Of a stretch of 64,000 bases of DNA, positions 8,582 through 15,934 are shown piece after piece (positions within the stretch are counted from its first letter, which is position 1; every line of letters begins with the position of its first letter). The DNA is from Caryophanales bacterium UBA5729 (GTDB lineage: Bacteria > Bacillota_I > Bacilli_A > Izemoplasmatales > Hujiaoplasmataceae). A model generated the notes under the pieces. The model ran no database searches. It had not been told where the DNA came from and worked only from the letters and a program-made list of their open reading frames with translations. The stretch is from positions 68,042 through 132,041 of the forward strand of contig DIGF01000035.1 in the NCBI GenBank assembly GCA_002419505.1. The letters are read 5' to 3'. The translations under genes were made by a program, and so were the position numbers.

Positions 8582-9109
8582 TTAATTAACGTTGAATGTA
8601 ATGTCAAATGTAATAGCTTGGTTAGCAACTGCATCATATTCTGTCACGTTTGCTGGTTCAGACATAGTTACATCGAATGTAAATGTTACTGTAGCACCTA
8701 AACCAATTGTTGTTGGGCTTAAAACTGGTGTAACAGAAACTAAGCTGTAAGGATTAGCGACTCCACCAACTTGAATATTACTTACTAATGCAGAAACTGC
8801 AACATCAGCAGTACCTTCTAGTAAAGCGTCATCATTCCAAGTTACAGTGTATGTAACAGTAATAGAGTTAGTTTCTCCAGTACCTGGAGTAACAGTTGTT
8901 GGAACCAATTTATCTGTGAACACTTCTGAATCAGAGATATCAACACTAATTGTAATTGCTTCTCCTGTACCTATATTGATTTCGTTATTAACTGTTTCTT
9001 CAAAATCTGAAACTGAAGAAGCCCAATAAGCATAAGTTGTTCCTGAGATTGCTAACGCAAATAATACTAATAATACTAAAACCAAATTTCTTTTCTTTAA
9101 ATTTTTCAT
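8582..9109 (-). CDS. TasA/camelysin-like surface fibre protein
   Basis: The 175-residue precursor has an N-terminal signal (KKRNLVLVLLVLFALAISGTTYAYWASSV) ending in the AYW motif of SipW substrates. The mature part is Thr/Val/Ser-rich with alternating strands, little charge and no cysteine, as in TasA and CalY (M73 family). It is shorter than TasA (about 260) and close to CalY (about 197). It is the middle gene of three SipW-type precursors downstream of three cyclic-di-GMP riboswitches. A biofilm or surface-fibre role is inferred from family and context. Confidence 0.75.
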   Translation of the reverse strand: MKNLKKRNLVLVLLVLFALAISGTTYAYWASSVSDFEETVNNEINIGTGEAITISVDISDSEVFTDKLVPTTVTPGTGETNSITVTYTVTWNDDALLEGTADVAVSALVSNIQVGGVANPYSLVSVTPVLSPTTIGLGATVTFTFDVTMSEPANVTEYDAVANQAITFDITFNVN

Positions 9110-9170
9110 TTTTTTTCTCTCCTTAGATTTTTTTTATTTTTTATTTTTTTTTGCAAACTTTTTTTTATCT

Positions 9171-9731
9171 TTACTCAACCCTAAAGCCAATTTCAATTTT
9201 TATTTGTTGGCCTTTGATTGCTTCGTAAGCATTTTTTGAATCTTCCACATTAACTCGGGAGTGATTAAATCCTTTTTCGATTGCTTCATCCAAGTCGATG
9301 GGTTCTTGTAATCTTATTCTCACTCTAATCAAGATTTTATCATTGAAGAGTTCGAATGAATTGCTGTTGAGTTGTTCGTCTATTATTACTTCTACTAAAT
9401 GTGAGTAAGTCTCACTGCCACCGATTGTGACTTTTAATTTTTCTACAATAAGGTTAACGGTTCGAAGTAGTTCTTTATTTATGGAAACTTGGTATTCAAT
9501 TTCTACTTCATCAACTTCACCCACAAAGTAATCATAACCTTCGGGAACTAGCCACAGACCTGTTGTTGAACTTAAATCTACAACCACTAAATTTGCTTTC
9601 TGATCACTTACTTCAATAACAACATTACTAGTATCAATTACAGTTGACCAGTAAGCTATCGCAGTCGTAGTCGTAATCGAAAGTCCAATCAGCAAGAATA
9701 TTATGATTACATATTTAATTTTTTTATTCAC
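9171..9731 (-). CDS. Exported protein with SipW-type signal, first gene of the c-di-GMP-controlled operon
   Basis: The 186-residue precursor starts at a GTG with AGGGTGAT upstream. Its hydrophobic signal (about residues 6-27) ends in AIAYWSTV, the SipW-substrate motif. The mature part is charged and strand-rich with a central IEYQVSINKELLRTVNLIVEKLKVTIGG stretch. No family is recognised. As in tapA-sipW-tasA it may be an accessory or nucleating subunit of the fibre formed by the next gene product. It lies directly downstream of the last riboswitch terminator, so it is the first reading frame switched by cyclic di-GMP. Confidence 0.65.
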   Translation of the reverse strand: MNKKIKYVIIIFLLIGLSITTTTAIAYWSTVIDTSNVVIEVSDQKANLVVVDLSSTTGLWLVPEGYDYFVGEVDEVEIEYQVSINKELLRTVNLIVEKLKVTIGGSETYSHLVEVIIDEQLNSNSFELFNDKILIRVRIRLQEPIDLDEAIEKGFNHSRVNVEDSKNAYEAIKGQQIKIEIGFRVE

Positions 9732-9754
9732 ATATAATCACCCTGCTTTCAAAC

Positions 9755-9880
9755 AAAAAATGGTAGCCTTCTTGTCGGTAATATAAATAAGTAATTTATA
9801 TCAACGGCAACTGGCTACCATCTTATCGAAGGCCCTATAGCTTTGCGTCATTAGTTTTCACTAATTTTGCGATTTACGTT
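9755..9880 (-). promoter_or_regulatory. Cyclic-di-GMP-I (GEMM-I) riboswitch A with terminator
   Basis: On the minus strand the aptamer (9803-9880) reads as a GEMM-I RNA: GCAAAATTAG-hairpin, GACGCAAAGC, TATAGGGCC, GATGGTAGCCAGTTGCCG. The P2 loop here is GAAAA-like rather than the strict GAAA of copy C. The 3' segment ATGGTAGCC of the aptamer (9813-9821) is complementary to GGCTACCAT (9760-9768), which is followed by a run of six T. Ligand binding should hold ATGGTAGCC in the aptamer and stop the terminator forming, so this looks like an ON switch. It is the copy closest to the exported-protein genes. Confidence 0.88.
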
Positions 9881-9884
9881 TGTA

Positions 9885-9913
9885 AGTTTATATTCAATTT
9901 TAACTATTAGCAA
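9885..9913 (-). promoter_or_regulatory. Internal promoter candidate ahead of riboswitch A
   Basis: On the minus strand TTGCTA (9908-9913) and TAAACT (9885-9890) are 17 nt apart, with the expected start at the 5' edge of aptamer A. The -10 is weaker than its homologue ahead of copy B. Confidence 0.4.
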
Positions 9914-9986
9914 GTAAATTGCTCTTGTTTTGCAATGTTTAGCGTTACATCATTTAAATAGCTAATTTAAAGTGTACTTAAGAAAT

Positions 9987-10091
9987 AAAAAAATGCCCTC
10001 ATCTCTTAGATAACGGCAACTGGCTACCATCCTTTTTGGAAGGCCCTATAGCTTTGCGTCATTAGCTTTCACTAATTTTGCGATTTACGTT
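9987..10091 (-). promoter_or_regulatory. Cyclic-di-GMP-I (GEMM-I) riboswitch B with terminator
   Basis: The aptamer (10012-10091) is nearly identical to copy A, including GACGCAAAGC, TATAGGGCC and GATGGTAGCCAGTTGCCG. Its downstream hairpin differs. TGCC from the aptamer 3' end (10015-10018) pairs with GGCA (9994-9997), with a TATCT/AGATG inner stem, followed by seven T. Terminator formation would consume the aptamer P1 strand, again predicting antitermination on ligand binding. Confidence 0.87.
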
Positions 10092-10095
10092 GTTA

Positions 10096-10124
10096 AGTAT
10101 ATATTAAATTTTAACTATTAGCAA
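10096..10124 (-). promoter_or_regulatory. Internal promoter candidate ahead of riboswitch B
   Basis: TTGCTA (10119-10124) and TATACT (10096-10101) on the minus strand are separated by 17 nt. The start would fall within a few bases of the aptamer 5' end. Confidence 0.5.
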
Positions 10125-10197
10125 ATAAATTGCTCTTGTTTTGCCATGTAAAGCGTTACATCATTTAATTAGCTAAATTAAACTGTACGTAAGAAAT

Positions 10198-10298
10198 AAA
10201 AAAATGCCCTTATCTCTTAGATAACGGCAACTGGCTACCATCCTTTTCGGAAGGCCCTATAGCTTTGCGTCACTAGCTTTCGCTAATTTTGCTTTTTA
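10198..10298 (-). promoter_or_regulatory. Cyclic-di-GMP-I (GEMM-I) riboswitch C with terminator
   Basis: The most distal aptamer (10223-10298) has a P2 hairpin TTAGC-GAAA-GCTAG with the GAAA tetraloop that docks in GEMM-I RNAs, then GACGCAAAGC, TATAGGGCC and GATGGTAGCCAGTTGCCG. Its terminator (TGCC/GGCA at 10205-10208 and 10226-10229, then seven T) is like that of copy B. Its 5' strand diverges from copies A and B (no AACG), so its outer stem may be weaker. Confidence 0.87.
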
Positions 10299-10305
10299 CA
10301 TTAGT

Positions 10306-10334
10306 ATATTAATACATGCAAGACATTTTGTCAA
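10306..10334 (-). promoter_or_regulatory. Promoter of the riboswitch array
   Basis: A consensus -35 TTGACA (10329-10334) and -10 TAATAT (10306-10311) on the minus strand are 17 nt apart. Transcription should begin near 10299, at the 5' boundary of aptamer C. Confidence 0.7.
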
Positions 10335-10400
10335 GAAAAAAATTTTTTTATTGATAAATATCCTAATTATTGTAGTTATTTTACAATAAATGTTAGATAT

Positions 10401-11408
10401 TTACATTTTTTTGACAAAAAATTCAAAAACTATTGTTTCTTCATAGAGTTGATTTTGTTTTAGTCGAGGGCTAGAAGCATTAGCTTCTAAAAACCCATAT
10501 GGGCTTTTTTGACATTCAAAGCATAGAGCGTAATGTTTTTTATGTTCACCTAAATGTTTTATAGGCAGATTATTAATATTATTATGGGTATAGAATACAA
10601 GATGGTCATATGTGGACTTAACTTTCATCATTCTTCTGCTAAAAGGATCATAAACTTCAGCCATCAAATATCTTAAATCATTTTTAGGAAAATAATAAAT
10701 ATCATCAATTCCACCTTTAGGTGTTTTTTCAAGACTTGCTAAGGCTTTTATTAAATTCTTTCTCTTCAGAAAATTATAAATGTCGTTTTCGGTTTTAATT
10801 TCGCCTGTAAAAATTAATTCGTCATCAAGCATATGTCTTAAATTAGAATTTAATCTAACTAAATGAGTTTTTATATCGCTTTTGAGATTACCAGATAAAT
10901 TGAAATAAGCGTGATTTGTTAAGTTAAAAACAAAGTCAACAGCTGTTTCAACTTCAAATTTAATTATTATCTTACTATCATATATATGATAGATTATCTT
11001 CACTAAGTAATCTATCTTTTCTTCTTCATAAAGAAAAATCACTTCTGTATAATCAGGGTTTTCATTAACTTCATAATCGAAGAACTTATATGATAAGGCT
11101 AAACTGCCGCTATGTAGAGTGTGTTTGTTATCACTGTTCTTATCGAGATAATATGCTCTGTCTTCAGTATTTATTACTGCATCTTTAACTCGTCCTGCGA
11201 TTGGACCAATGGTAGCGTTAAGATAAATATTATTGTTGATATAATCGTCTAATTTTTCATATTGCATAACAATATCTTCAAAATTACCTAAGTAATCTTG
11301 GGTTTCTAAAGAATAGATTGCAGCCCCATAATTAAGTAATTTAATCTTAAGACTACTTTTTTTAATATCAATTAAAACGAAGTCTTGATAAGTTGTTATT
11401 TCGATCAT
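10401..11408 (-). CDS. galM: Aldose 1-epimerase (mutarotase) family protein
   Basis: The 335-residue protein has the galactose mutarotase fold motifs. ATIGPIAGRV carries the substrate arginine, HTLHSG a histidine, NLTNHAYFNLSG the catalytic histidine region, GGIDDIYYF an aspartate, and the C-terminal CFECQKSPYG the catalytic glutamate. It would interconvert alpha and beta sugar anomers. No galactose genes are adjacent; it may serve the starch locus. ATG at 11408 is chosen because GGAGG lies 9 nt upstream; the earlier ATG abuts the ribosome binding site. Confidence 0.82.
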   Translation of the reverse strand: MIEITTYQDFVLIDIKKSSLKIKLLNYGAAIYSLETQDYLGNFEDIVMQYEKLDDYINNNIYLNATIGPIAGRVKDAVINTEDRAYYLDKNSDNKHTLHSGSLALSYKFFDYEVNENPDYTEVIFLYEEEKIDYLVKIIYHIYDSKIIIKFEVETAVDFVFNLTNHAYFNLSGNLKSDIKTHLVRLNSNLRHMLDDELIFTGEIKTENDIYNFLKRKNLIKALASLEKTPKGGIDDIYYFPKNDLRYLMAEVYDPFSRRMMKVKSTYDHLVFYTHNNINNLPIKHLGEHKKHYALCFECQKSPYGFLEANASSPRLKQNQLYEETIVFEFFVKKM

Positions 11409-11455
11409 GATTAACATCCTCCATCTTCAGTATTTATTTTATCATTATTTAAAAT

Positions 11456-11483
11456 AAAAAAGAAGAAACTAATCTTCTTTTTA
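11456..11483 (-). terminator. Terminator after tRNA-Gly
   Basis: An A/T-rich stem (AAAAAGAAGA / TCTTCTTTTT) with a 6-nt loop ends in T residues on the minus strand, directly downstream of the tRNA. Confidence 0.5.
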
Positions 11484-11491
11484 AAAGTTTA

Positions 11492-11565
11492 TGGAGCAAG
11501 CGAGGGGAATCGAACCCCCATCCTCTGCATGGCAAGCAGATATTTTACCATTAAACTACACCTGC
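11492..11565 (-). tRNA. tRNA-Gly (GCC anticodon)
   Basis: The minus strand folds into a full cloverleaf. The acceptor is GCAGGTG with CGCTTGC, with an encoded CCA end. The anticodon stem TCTGC/GCAGA encloses loop TTGCCAT (anticodon GCC). The T-arm is GGGGG-TTCGATT-CCCCT and the D-loop contains AATGGTAAAAT. It is a single, isolated tRNA gene. Confidence 0.95.
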
Positions 11566-11659
11566 AGTTCGTACTATATATTGTAAATGATTTGAGTCTA
11601 AATTTCAACTCTTTTTTTTAGAAATTTACCCTCTTACATTTAAATATATAGTGAATCAA

Positions 11660-12223
11660 TTATTTAGCTAATTTACGCCAAGGAGAAACAAATCCGCCGC
11701 GTAAATACGAGACTTCATTGGCTACTACCAAGGCATCGTCATCATTCTCTGAGATTAACTTAATAATTTCATTTTTATTTTTTCGATTAGCAAAAATCAT
11801 CAACACTTCTCGATCTTTATATTTACCATGAGCATCAATGCTAGTAACTCCATGTCCAGACTCTCTCAACGCATTAATAACCGTGTTAGCTTCGTCTTTC
11901 ATAATCACCGCTTGGATGAAGACTTTACCCACAGCTAAACGGCCTTCTAAAATCGAACCTAAATAAACTCCTAAAGCAAAACCAATACTATAGTAAATTC
12001 CTTTGAGTGGAGTTTCTTGCATACCAGTAATTACTCTTGAAGCAATGAAAACCCAAAGTAAAATTTCAATGAGCGCAAGAAAAGTTCCGGGTTTTCTTAA
12101 ACCCTTTCCGATAAAAATAATTCTTAAAGTACTAATAGCTACCTCAATAACCTTAGCCACTAATATTAAAACAACTTCCCACAATGGAACCGAAGACATA
12201 AATTCCCAAATTTTATCCCACAT
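11660..12223 (-). CDS. UPF0316 membrane protein (DUF5698 plus DUF2179)
   Basis: The 187-residue protein has three hydrophobic segments in residues about 12-100 (including ISTLRIIFIGKG, typical of DUF5698). A soluble C-terminal DUF2179-like domain (about 105-180) follows, with AVIMKDEANTVINALRESGHGVTSIDAHG. This matches the UPF0316 family of Bacillota in layout and length. The C-terminal domain resembles ligand-sensing modules of other DUF2179 proteins. Function unknown. The ATG follows GAGGTGATTTG. Confidence 0.8.
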   Translation of the reverse strand: MWDKIWEFMSSVPLWEVVLILVAKVIEVAISTLRIIFIGKGLRKPGTFLALIEILLWVFIASRVITGMQETPLKGIYYSIGFALGVYLGSILEGRLAVGKVFIQAVIMKDEANTVINALRESGHGVTSIDAHGKYKDREVLMIFANRKNKNEIIKLISENDDDALVVANEVSYLRGGFVSPWRKLAK

Positions 12224-12318
12224 TCAAATCACCTCTATTAAAACACATGAGTGTTATTATACTCTAAAATTACAAATTTGCAAGAAAAATAACCGAAGAA
12301 AATGCTATCTTTATTTTT

Positions 12319-14220
12319 TTACCTACGGCTTTCTTTCGTTCGGTCATACCAGTAGTTGATTATCACTAATCTATCTCTCAATTTCTCAGTGGTCTCTAAA
12401 AATTCTTCAACATAAAAATCCTCTACTTCTTCTTTATAAAACATTATCTCAAAGCCGTCATTACTATATAATTTATCATCAAAGAAAGCTGTTAACTTAT
12501 GCGAATAAAATGCTTCCCTTGTATCGGTAAAAACAGAATTAGCCATCATAATATTTTGGTTGTAAGTCAACCCTAATAAATCAAACAATGTCGGTACGAT
12601 ATTATAAGGCGAAACGAACTTTTCGATTTGGTTTGAATCATTTGTTTCTAGATATTTTTCAGTTAATACAGGATTATATATTGCCAAAAAAGTTTCATAC
12701 ATATCTGTATTATAATATTCAGAACTCGAGGAGTTGTTTAATACTAAGCTCAGTTCGTGATAGTACACATTGTGATCGCCATACAAAACTATTATAGTAT
12801 TATCTAAAAGATTTTTTAACTCCAACTCTTCTAAAAGTCTTCCTAAAGCAACATCAAAATCCATAACTGCAGCTTGATAATGTCTAATTCTCATCATGTC
12901 CGCTGTAGCTCCATCAACTAAAGGATTAGTCCAAGTTCCATCTTCACTTGCCTGATCAATCGCTGAGAAATAACCCGAATCCTCAAATAATAATTTATTT
13001 TTCGGTCCGTAATTGTAAGGCCCGTGCATTGACATAGTTGACCAATAATAATAGAAAGCATCTCCATTTAAATCCATATTATCTAAAACTTTTTCCACAG
13101 TCACACTGTCTGGGGTATAGTCGCCATCCCATGTCCACATTTTCTCGCCTGGAAAAAGATCATAATGAAAATAACTTCTTTGAAATCCTAAGGGGCCAAA
13201 CAATTTATCACGCGAATAAAAAGACCCTACATTGTCATGATAATATGCCGTATTATAGCTATGAACAGTTTTTAATATATTTGGCAAGGAATGAGAAAAA
13301 TCATAATTGTAATGAAATGGTAAAAAAGGTATTGTCGGATAGTTACCGGTCATGCCAATCATTTCCGATACATTTGTTTTATTTTCACTATAATTATTAG
13401 GAAAATATATTCCTTCTTGAGTAAACATATACAAGTTAGGTGTTAAGACCTCATTGACAGCGAAAGGTTGAAGTGATTCGACCATGATTGTAAGAATATT
13501 AGCATTTTCCAATAATCCGAAATACTCTGTCTCAATTGACTCTTCAATTGGAATCAAATCATCACCGCTATCAAGAAAATTATCGATTTTAATGCCAAAC
13601 ATCATAATGTCAGCCTCTTTAAGATAATAGCCTAAGATACCATATTCCTCTAATGAAGCTCTTTTAAAAGTAGTGACAATCATATTTGATCGATAGCGTT
13701 CAAAAGTTTTGATACCGCTTAAGAAAAAACTTGTGATAATAATAAAAGTAGACAATAAGACAATTTCAGTTTTTCGGTAATAATTAGGAATTTGCTCATA
13801 ATAACGATACATTTTTTTCCAGAGATATCTTATCGACAAGTAATATAAAAATGTGATAACGACTGCAATAATGATTGATGGAATTGATAAAAAATCAAAG
13901 TTAAATACATTAGTGGCCTCACCAATCAAAGTTAATTGCTGCAAAGTAAACAAATCAAAATAGACAGAATACATTGTTGCATTGATTAAGAAAAGCGTCA
14001 TTACAAACCCCAATATTACAGTTAAATATATGATTGAAGCTTTATTAGATCTAAATAATAAAGCGAAAGAACCTACAGCAATAGCCAAAAAGAAATCGAT
14101 AAAAAAAGATTGAGCAAAACCGGCAAAGTCTACCCAACGGAAAGTTATAAATTCAATTAATAAGTAGAAAATAATAAAAGTTAAAATTAATGAACCTTTT
14201 TCTTTTAAGTATAGTTTCAT
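12319..14220 (-). CDS. LTA-synthase-like phosphoglycerol transferase (sulfatase fold)
   Basis: The 633-residue protein has five membrane segments in its first ~180 residues and an extracellular alkaline-phosphatase-superfamily domain after that. The metal site is seen in LTIMVESLQPF, and the nucleophile threonine in NYSENKTNVSEM. Later metal ligands are in MSMHGPY and IIVLYGDHN. This is the layout of LtaS/LtaP enzymes that polymerise glycerol phosphate on glycolipids. Its presence suggests the cell surface carries lipoteichoic-type glycolipid or phosphoglycerol decoration. It is a single gene with no partner nearby. Confidence 0.82.
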   Translation of the reverse strand: MKLYLKEKGSLILTFIIFYLLIEFITFRWVDFAGFAQSFFIDFFLAIAVGSFALLFRSNKASIIYLTVILGFVMTLFLINATMYSVYFDLFTLQQLTLIGEATNVFNFDFLSIPSIIIAVVITFLYYLSIRYLWKKMYRYYEQIPNYYRKTEIVLLSTFIIITSFFLSGIKTFERYRSNMIVTTFKRASLEEYGILGYYLKEADIMMFGIKIDNFLDSGDDLIPIEESIETEYFGLLENANILTIMVESLQPFAVNEVLTPNLYMFTQEGIYFPNNYSENKTNVSEMIGMTGNYPTIPFLPFHYNYDFSHSLPNILKTVHSYNTAYYHDNVGSFYSRDKLFGPLGFQRSYFHYDLFPGEKMWTWDGDYTPDSVTVEKVLDNMDLNGDAFYYYWSTMSMHGPYNYGPKNKLLFEDSGYFSAIDQASEDGTWTNPLVDGATADMMRIRHYQAAVMDFDVALGRLLEELELKNLLDNTIIVLYGDHNVYYHELSLVLNNSSSSEYYNTDMYETFLAIYNPVLTEKYLETNDSNQIEKFVSPYNIVPTLFDLLGLTYNQNIMMANSVFTDTREAFYSHKLTAFFDDKLYSNDGFEIMFYKEEVEDFYVEEFLETTEKLRDRLVIINYWYDRTKESRR

Positions 14221-14296
14221 GAAATCACCAATAATATTATATCACTTTAGAAGATTTTTTTTAACCATTATTATAATAAAATGAAAAAAAGAAAGA

Positions 14297-14317
14297 CGAA
14301 CAGTTTTGATCTGTTCG
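14297..14317 (-). terminator. Terminator after the GntP permease gene
   Basis: A 7-bp stem CGAACAG / CTGTTCG (extendable by a G-T pair) with a 7-nt loop is followed on the minus strand by CTTTCTTTTTTT. Confidence 0.8.
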
Positions 14318-14337
14318 CCTATTCTTAAAAAATTATT

Positions 14338-15744
14338 TTATATTAATTTACCGAAAATAGCGTTAAGTATTAAGATAACGACAATCCCAGCTGCCCATGC
14401 CGCTGTAGTAGCTCCTGACCAGAACTTAAGTTGTTCTTTAGAATCAGTGATACCAATTGAACGGTTAACAACGTGGAAGTAAGAATCGTTAAAGTATCCG
14501 AAGAATACCCCACCAACCATCGCCGCTAAAGCACCGAACACAGGTGAACCACCAGCTGCTAATACGATAGGTGCAGTAATAGACGCTGCTGTAACAAGCG
14601 AAACAGTACCAGATCCTTGGATAAATCTAATAACTGTTGCTACTAAGAATGGTAATAAAATTACTGGAATTCCCCAACCAACGATTGCTTGAGCTATTTG
14701 ATCACCAACACCAGTTTCTTGAATTACACGTCCTAAAGCACCACCGGCACCAGTAACTAATAAAATGATACCAGCTTGTCTAATTCCAGCTTCCATATGA
14801 GGCATAATTTCGCTCTTTGGTATTCTGAAGCCTAAACCGTAAATAGCGATTAATACACCGATTGCAACTGCAGGAATTGGATGCCCAATGAAACCTAAGA
14901 ATCCACCCCAGAAATCACCTAAGGTAAATGCTGTTTTTAAAATTTGATTCAATACTATAAGAATGATAGGAACGAAGATTGGAGCAAAAGATAACCATCC
15001 GCTAGGAAGTTCTTTATCTCTTTCATCGCTTAAATCGAAGTCAACAATATTGCTTCCAGCAACTTCTAGTCTTTGAGCTACACCATGTTCGTCTGGAACA
15101 ATTATTAAACTTTTTCCAACCCATTTAATGTAGAACAAACCAGCAATAGTCATAGGAACAGCAACAACTAAGCCCATTAAAATCATAGTTCCTAAGTCCA
15201 CTCCAAATTCAGTAGCTACAGCTAATGGTCCTGGAGTTGGTGGTACCATTGTATGAGTAATAACTAACCCCATAGCCAATGCTCCCGCTAAAACAACAAG
15301 ATTCTTTCTAGTCTTTTGTGAGATTGATTTTGCAATTGGGAAAAGAATTACGAAAGCAGAGTCACAAAAAATTGGAATTGAAACGATGAAACCAGTTAAA
15401 GTAAGCGCTAGTTCTTCTCTACCTTTACCAAATAACTTGATAAAAATTCTTGCCATCTTTTCAGCTGCGCCTGAGACTTCAAAAATTTGTCCCATTACAA
15501 CACCGAAACCAATGATGATACCGATAGTGCCTAAAGTCCCGCCGAAACCTCTACTGATAATGTTTGGAATTTCTCCTCCAGGAACACCACCGATAAGAGC
15601 AACCAATAAAGCGGCGAGAATGATTGATACGAATGCTGGAATTTTAGTCATGGTTACTAATATAACTAAAACAACAACACCTACAGCTAAACCAATCAAC
15701 ATTTGCGTTGGATCAACTGTATAAGCAAATAAAGCATTCAACAT
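14338..15744 (-). CDS. GntP family acid-sugar permease
   Basis: The 468-residue polytopic transporter has the GntP family pattern: GIGFGVVMGQIFEVSGAAEKMARI and HTMVPPTPGPLAVA in the N-terminal half, IRFIQGSGTVSLVTAASI and GVFFGYFNDSYFHVVNRSIGI in the C-terminal half. GntP proteins are proton symporters for gluconate and related aldonates. As last gene of the DUF1537/PdxA2 cluster it likely imports the cluster's four- or five-carbon acid sugar. It has its own leader with a cre-like box and DeoR-type motifs. The substrate cannot be read from sequence. Confidence 0.88.
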   Translation of the reverse strand: MLNALFAYTVDPTQMLIGLAVGVVVLVILVTMTKIPAFVSIILAALLVALIGGVPGGEIPNIISRGFGGTLGTIGIIIGFGVVMGQIFEVSGAAEKMARIFIKLFGKGREELALTLTGFIVSIPIFCDSAFVILFPIAKSISQKTRKNLVVLAGALAMGLVITHTMVPPTPGPLAVATEFGVDLGTMILMGLVVAVPMTIAGLFYIKWVGKSLIIVPDEHGVAQRLEVAGSNIVDFDLSDERDKELPSGWLSFAPIFVPIILIVLNQILKTAFTLGDFWGGFLGFIGHPIPAVAIGVLIAIYGLGFRIPKSEIMPHMEAGIRQAGIILLVTGAGGALGRVIQETGVGDQIAQAIVGWGIPVILLPFLVATVIRFIQGSGTVSLVTAASITAPIVLAAGGSPVFGALAAMVGGVFFGYFNDSYFHVVNRSIGITDSKEQLKFWSGATTAAWAAGIVVILILNAIFGKLI

Positions 15745-15836
15745 TTTAAATCTCCTTTTCTTTTATTTTATATTTATTTTCAATATAAATATCTTAGTTT
15801 AAAGTATATGACATTTATTTCAAAAAAACAAGATAA

Positions 15837-15930
15837 TTTTGTTCTTTTTTGTGTTTTTTGTGTTTTTGTAAGCGTTTTCTTTAATTTAAAGATAAAATAT
15901 AGTTTATAAAAGTTCTTTTTTGTTCTTTTT
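15837..15930 (-). promoter_or_regulatory. GntP leader: cre-like box and GTTCTTTT operator repeats
   Basis: TGTAAGCGTTTTCT at 15867-15880 matches 13 of 14 cre positions in the reverse orientation. GTTCTTTT motifs occur at 15841, 15912 and 15922, the same motif as in the promoters of the dehydrogenase and deoR genes of this cluster. A weak promoter (TTGTTT, 17 nt, TATACT on the minus strand) lies between this region and the gene. Confidence 0.5.
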
Positions 15931-15934
15931 TTAT

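Larger units (their letters stand above)
9803..10298 (-). repeat. Three tandem ~210-bp promoter/riboswitch/terminator units
   Basis: The aptamers begin at 9803, 10012 and 10223, a period of about 210 bp. The linkers between them (9881-10011 and 10092-10222) are also near-identical, differing at scattered positions. This is a tandem duplication of the whole cassette. The region between 9732 and 10400 contains no gene; it is entirely this regulatory array. Confidence 0.88.

Noticed and set aside
9803..10298. Tandem repeats looked at first like a CRISPR array or transposon ends
   Set aside because: The repeat unit is about 210 bp, folds as a GEMM-I aptamer and has linkers that are repeated too, so there are no unique spacers.
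10401..11408. Aldose epimerase gene as part of the riboswitch operon
   Set aside because: It lies upstream of the array promoter at 10306-10334 and would be transcribed before it; the array serves the genes at lower coordinates.
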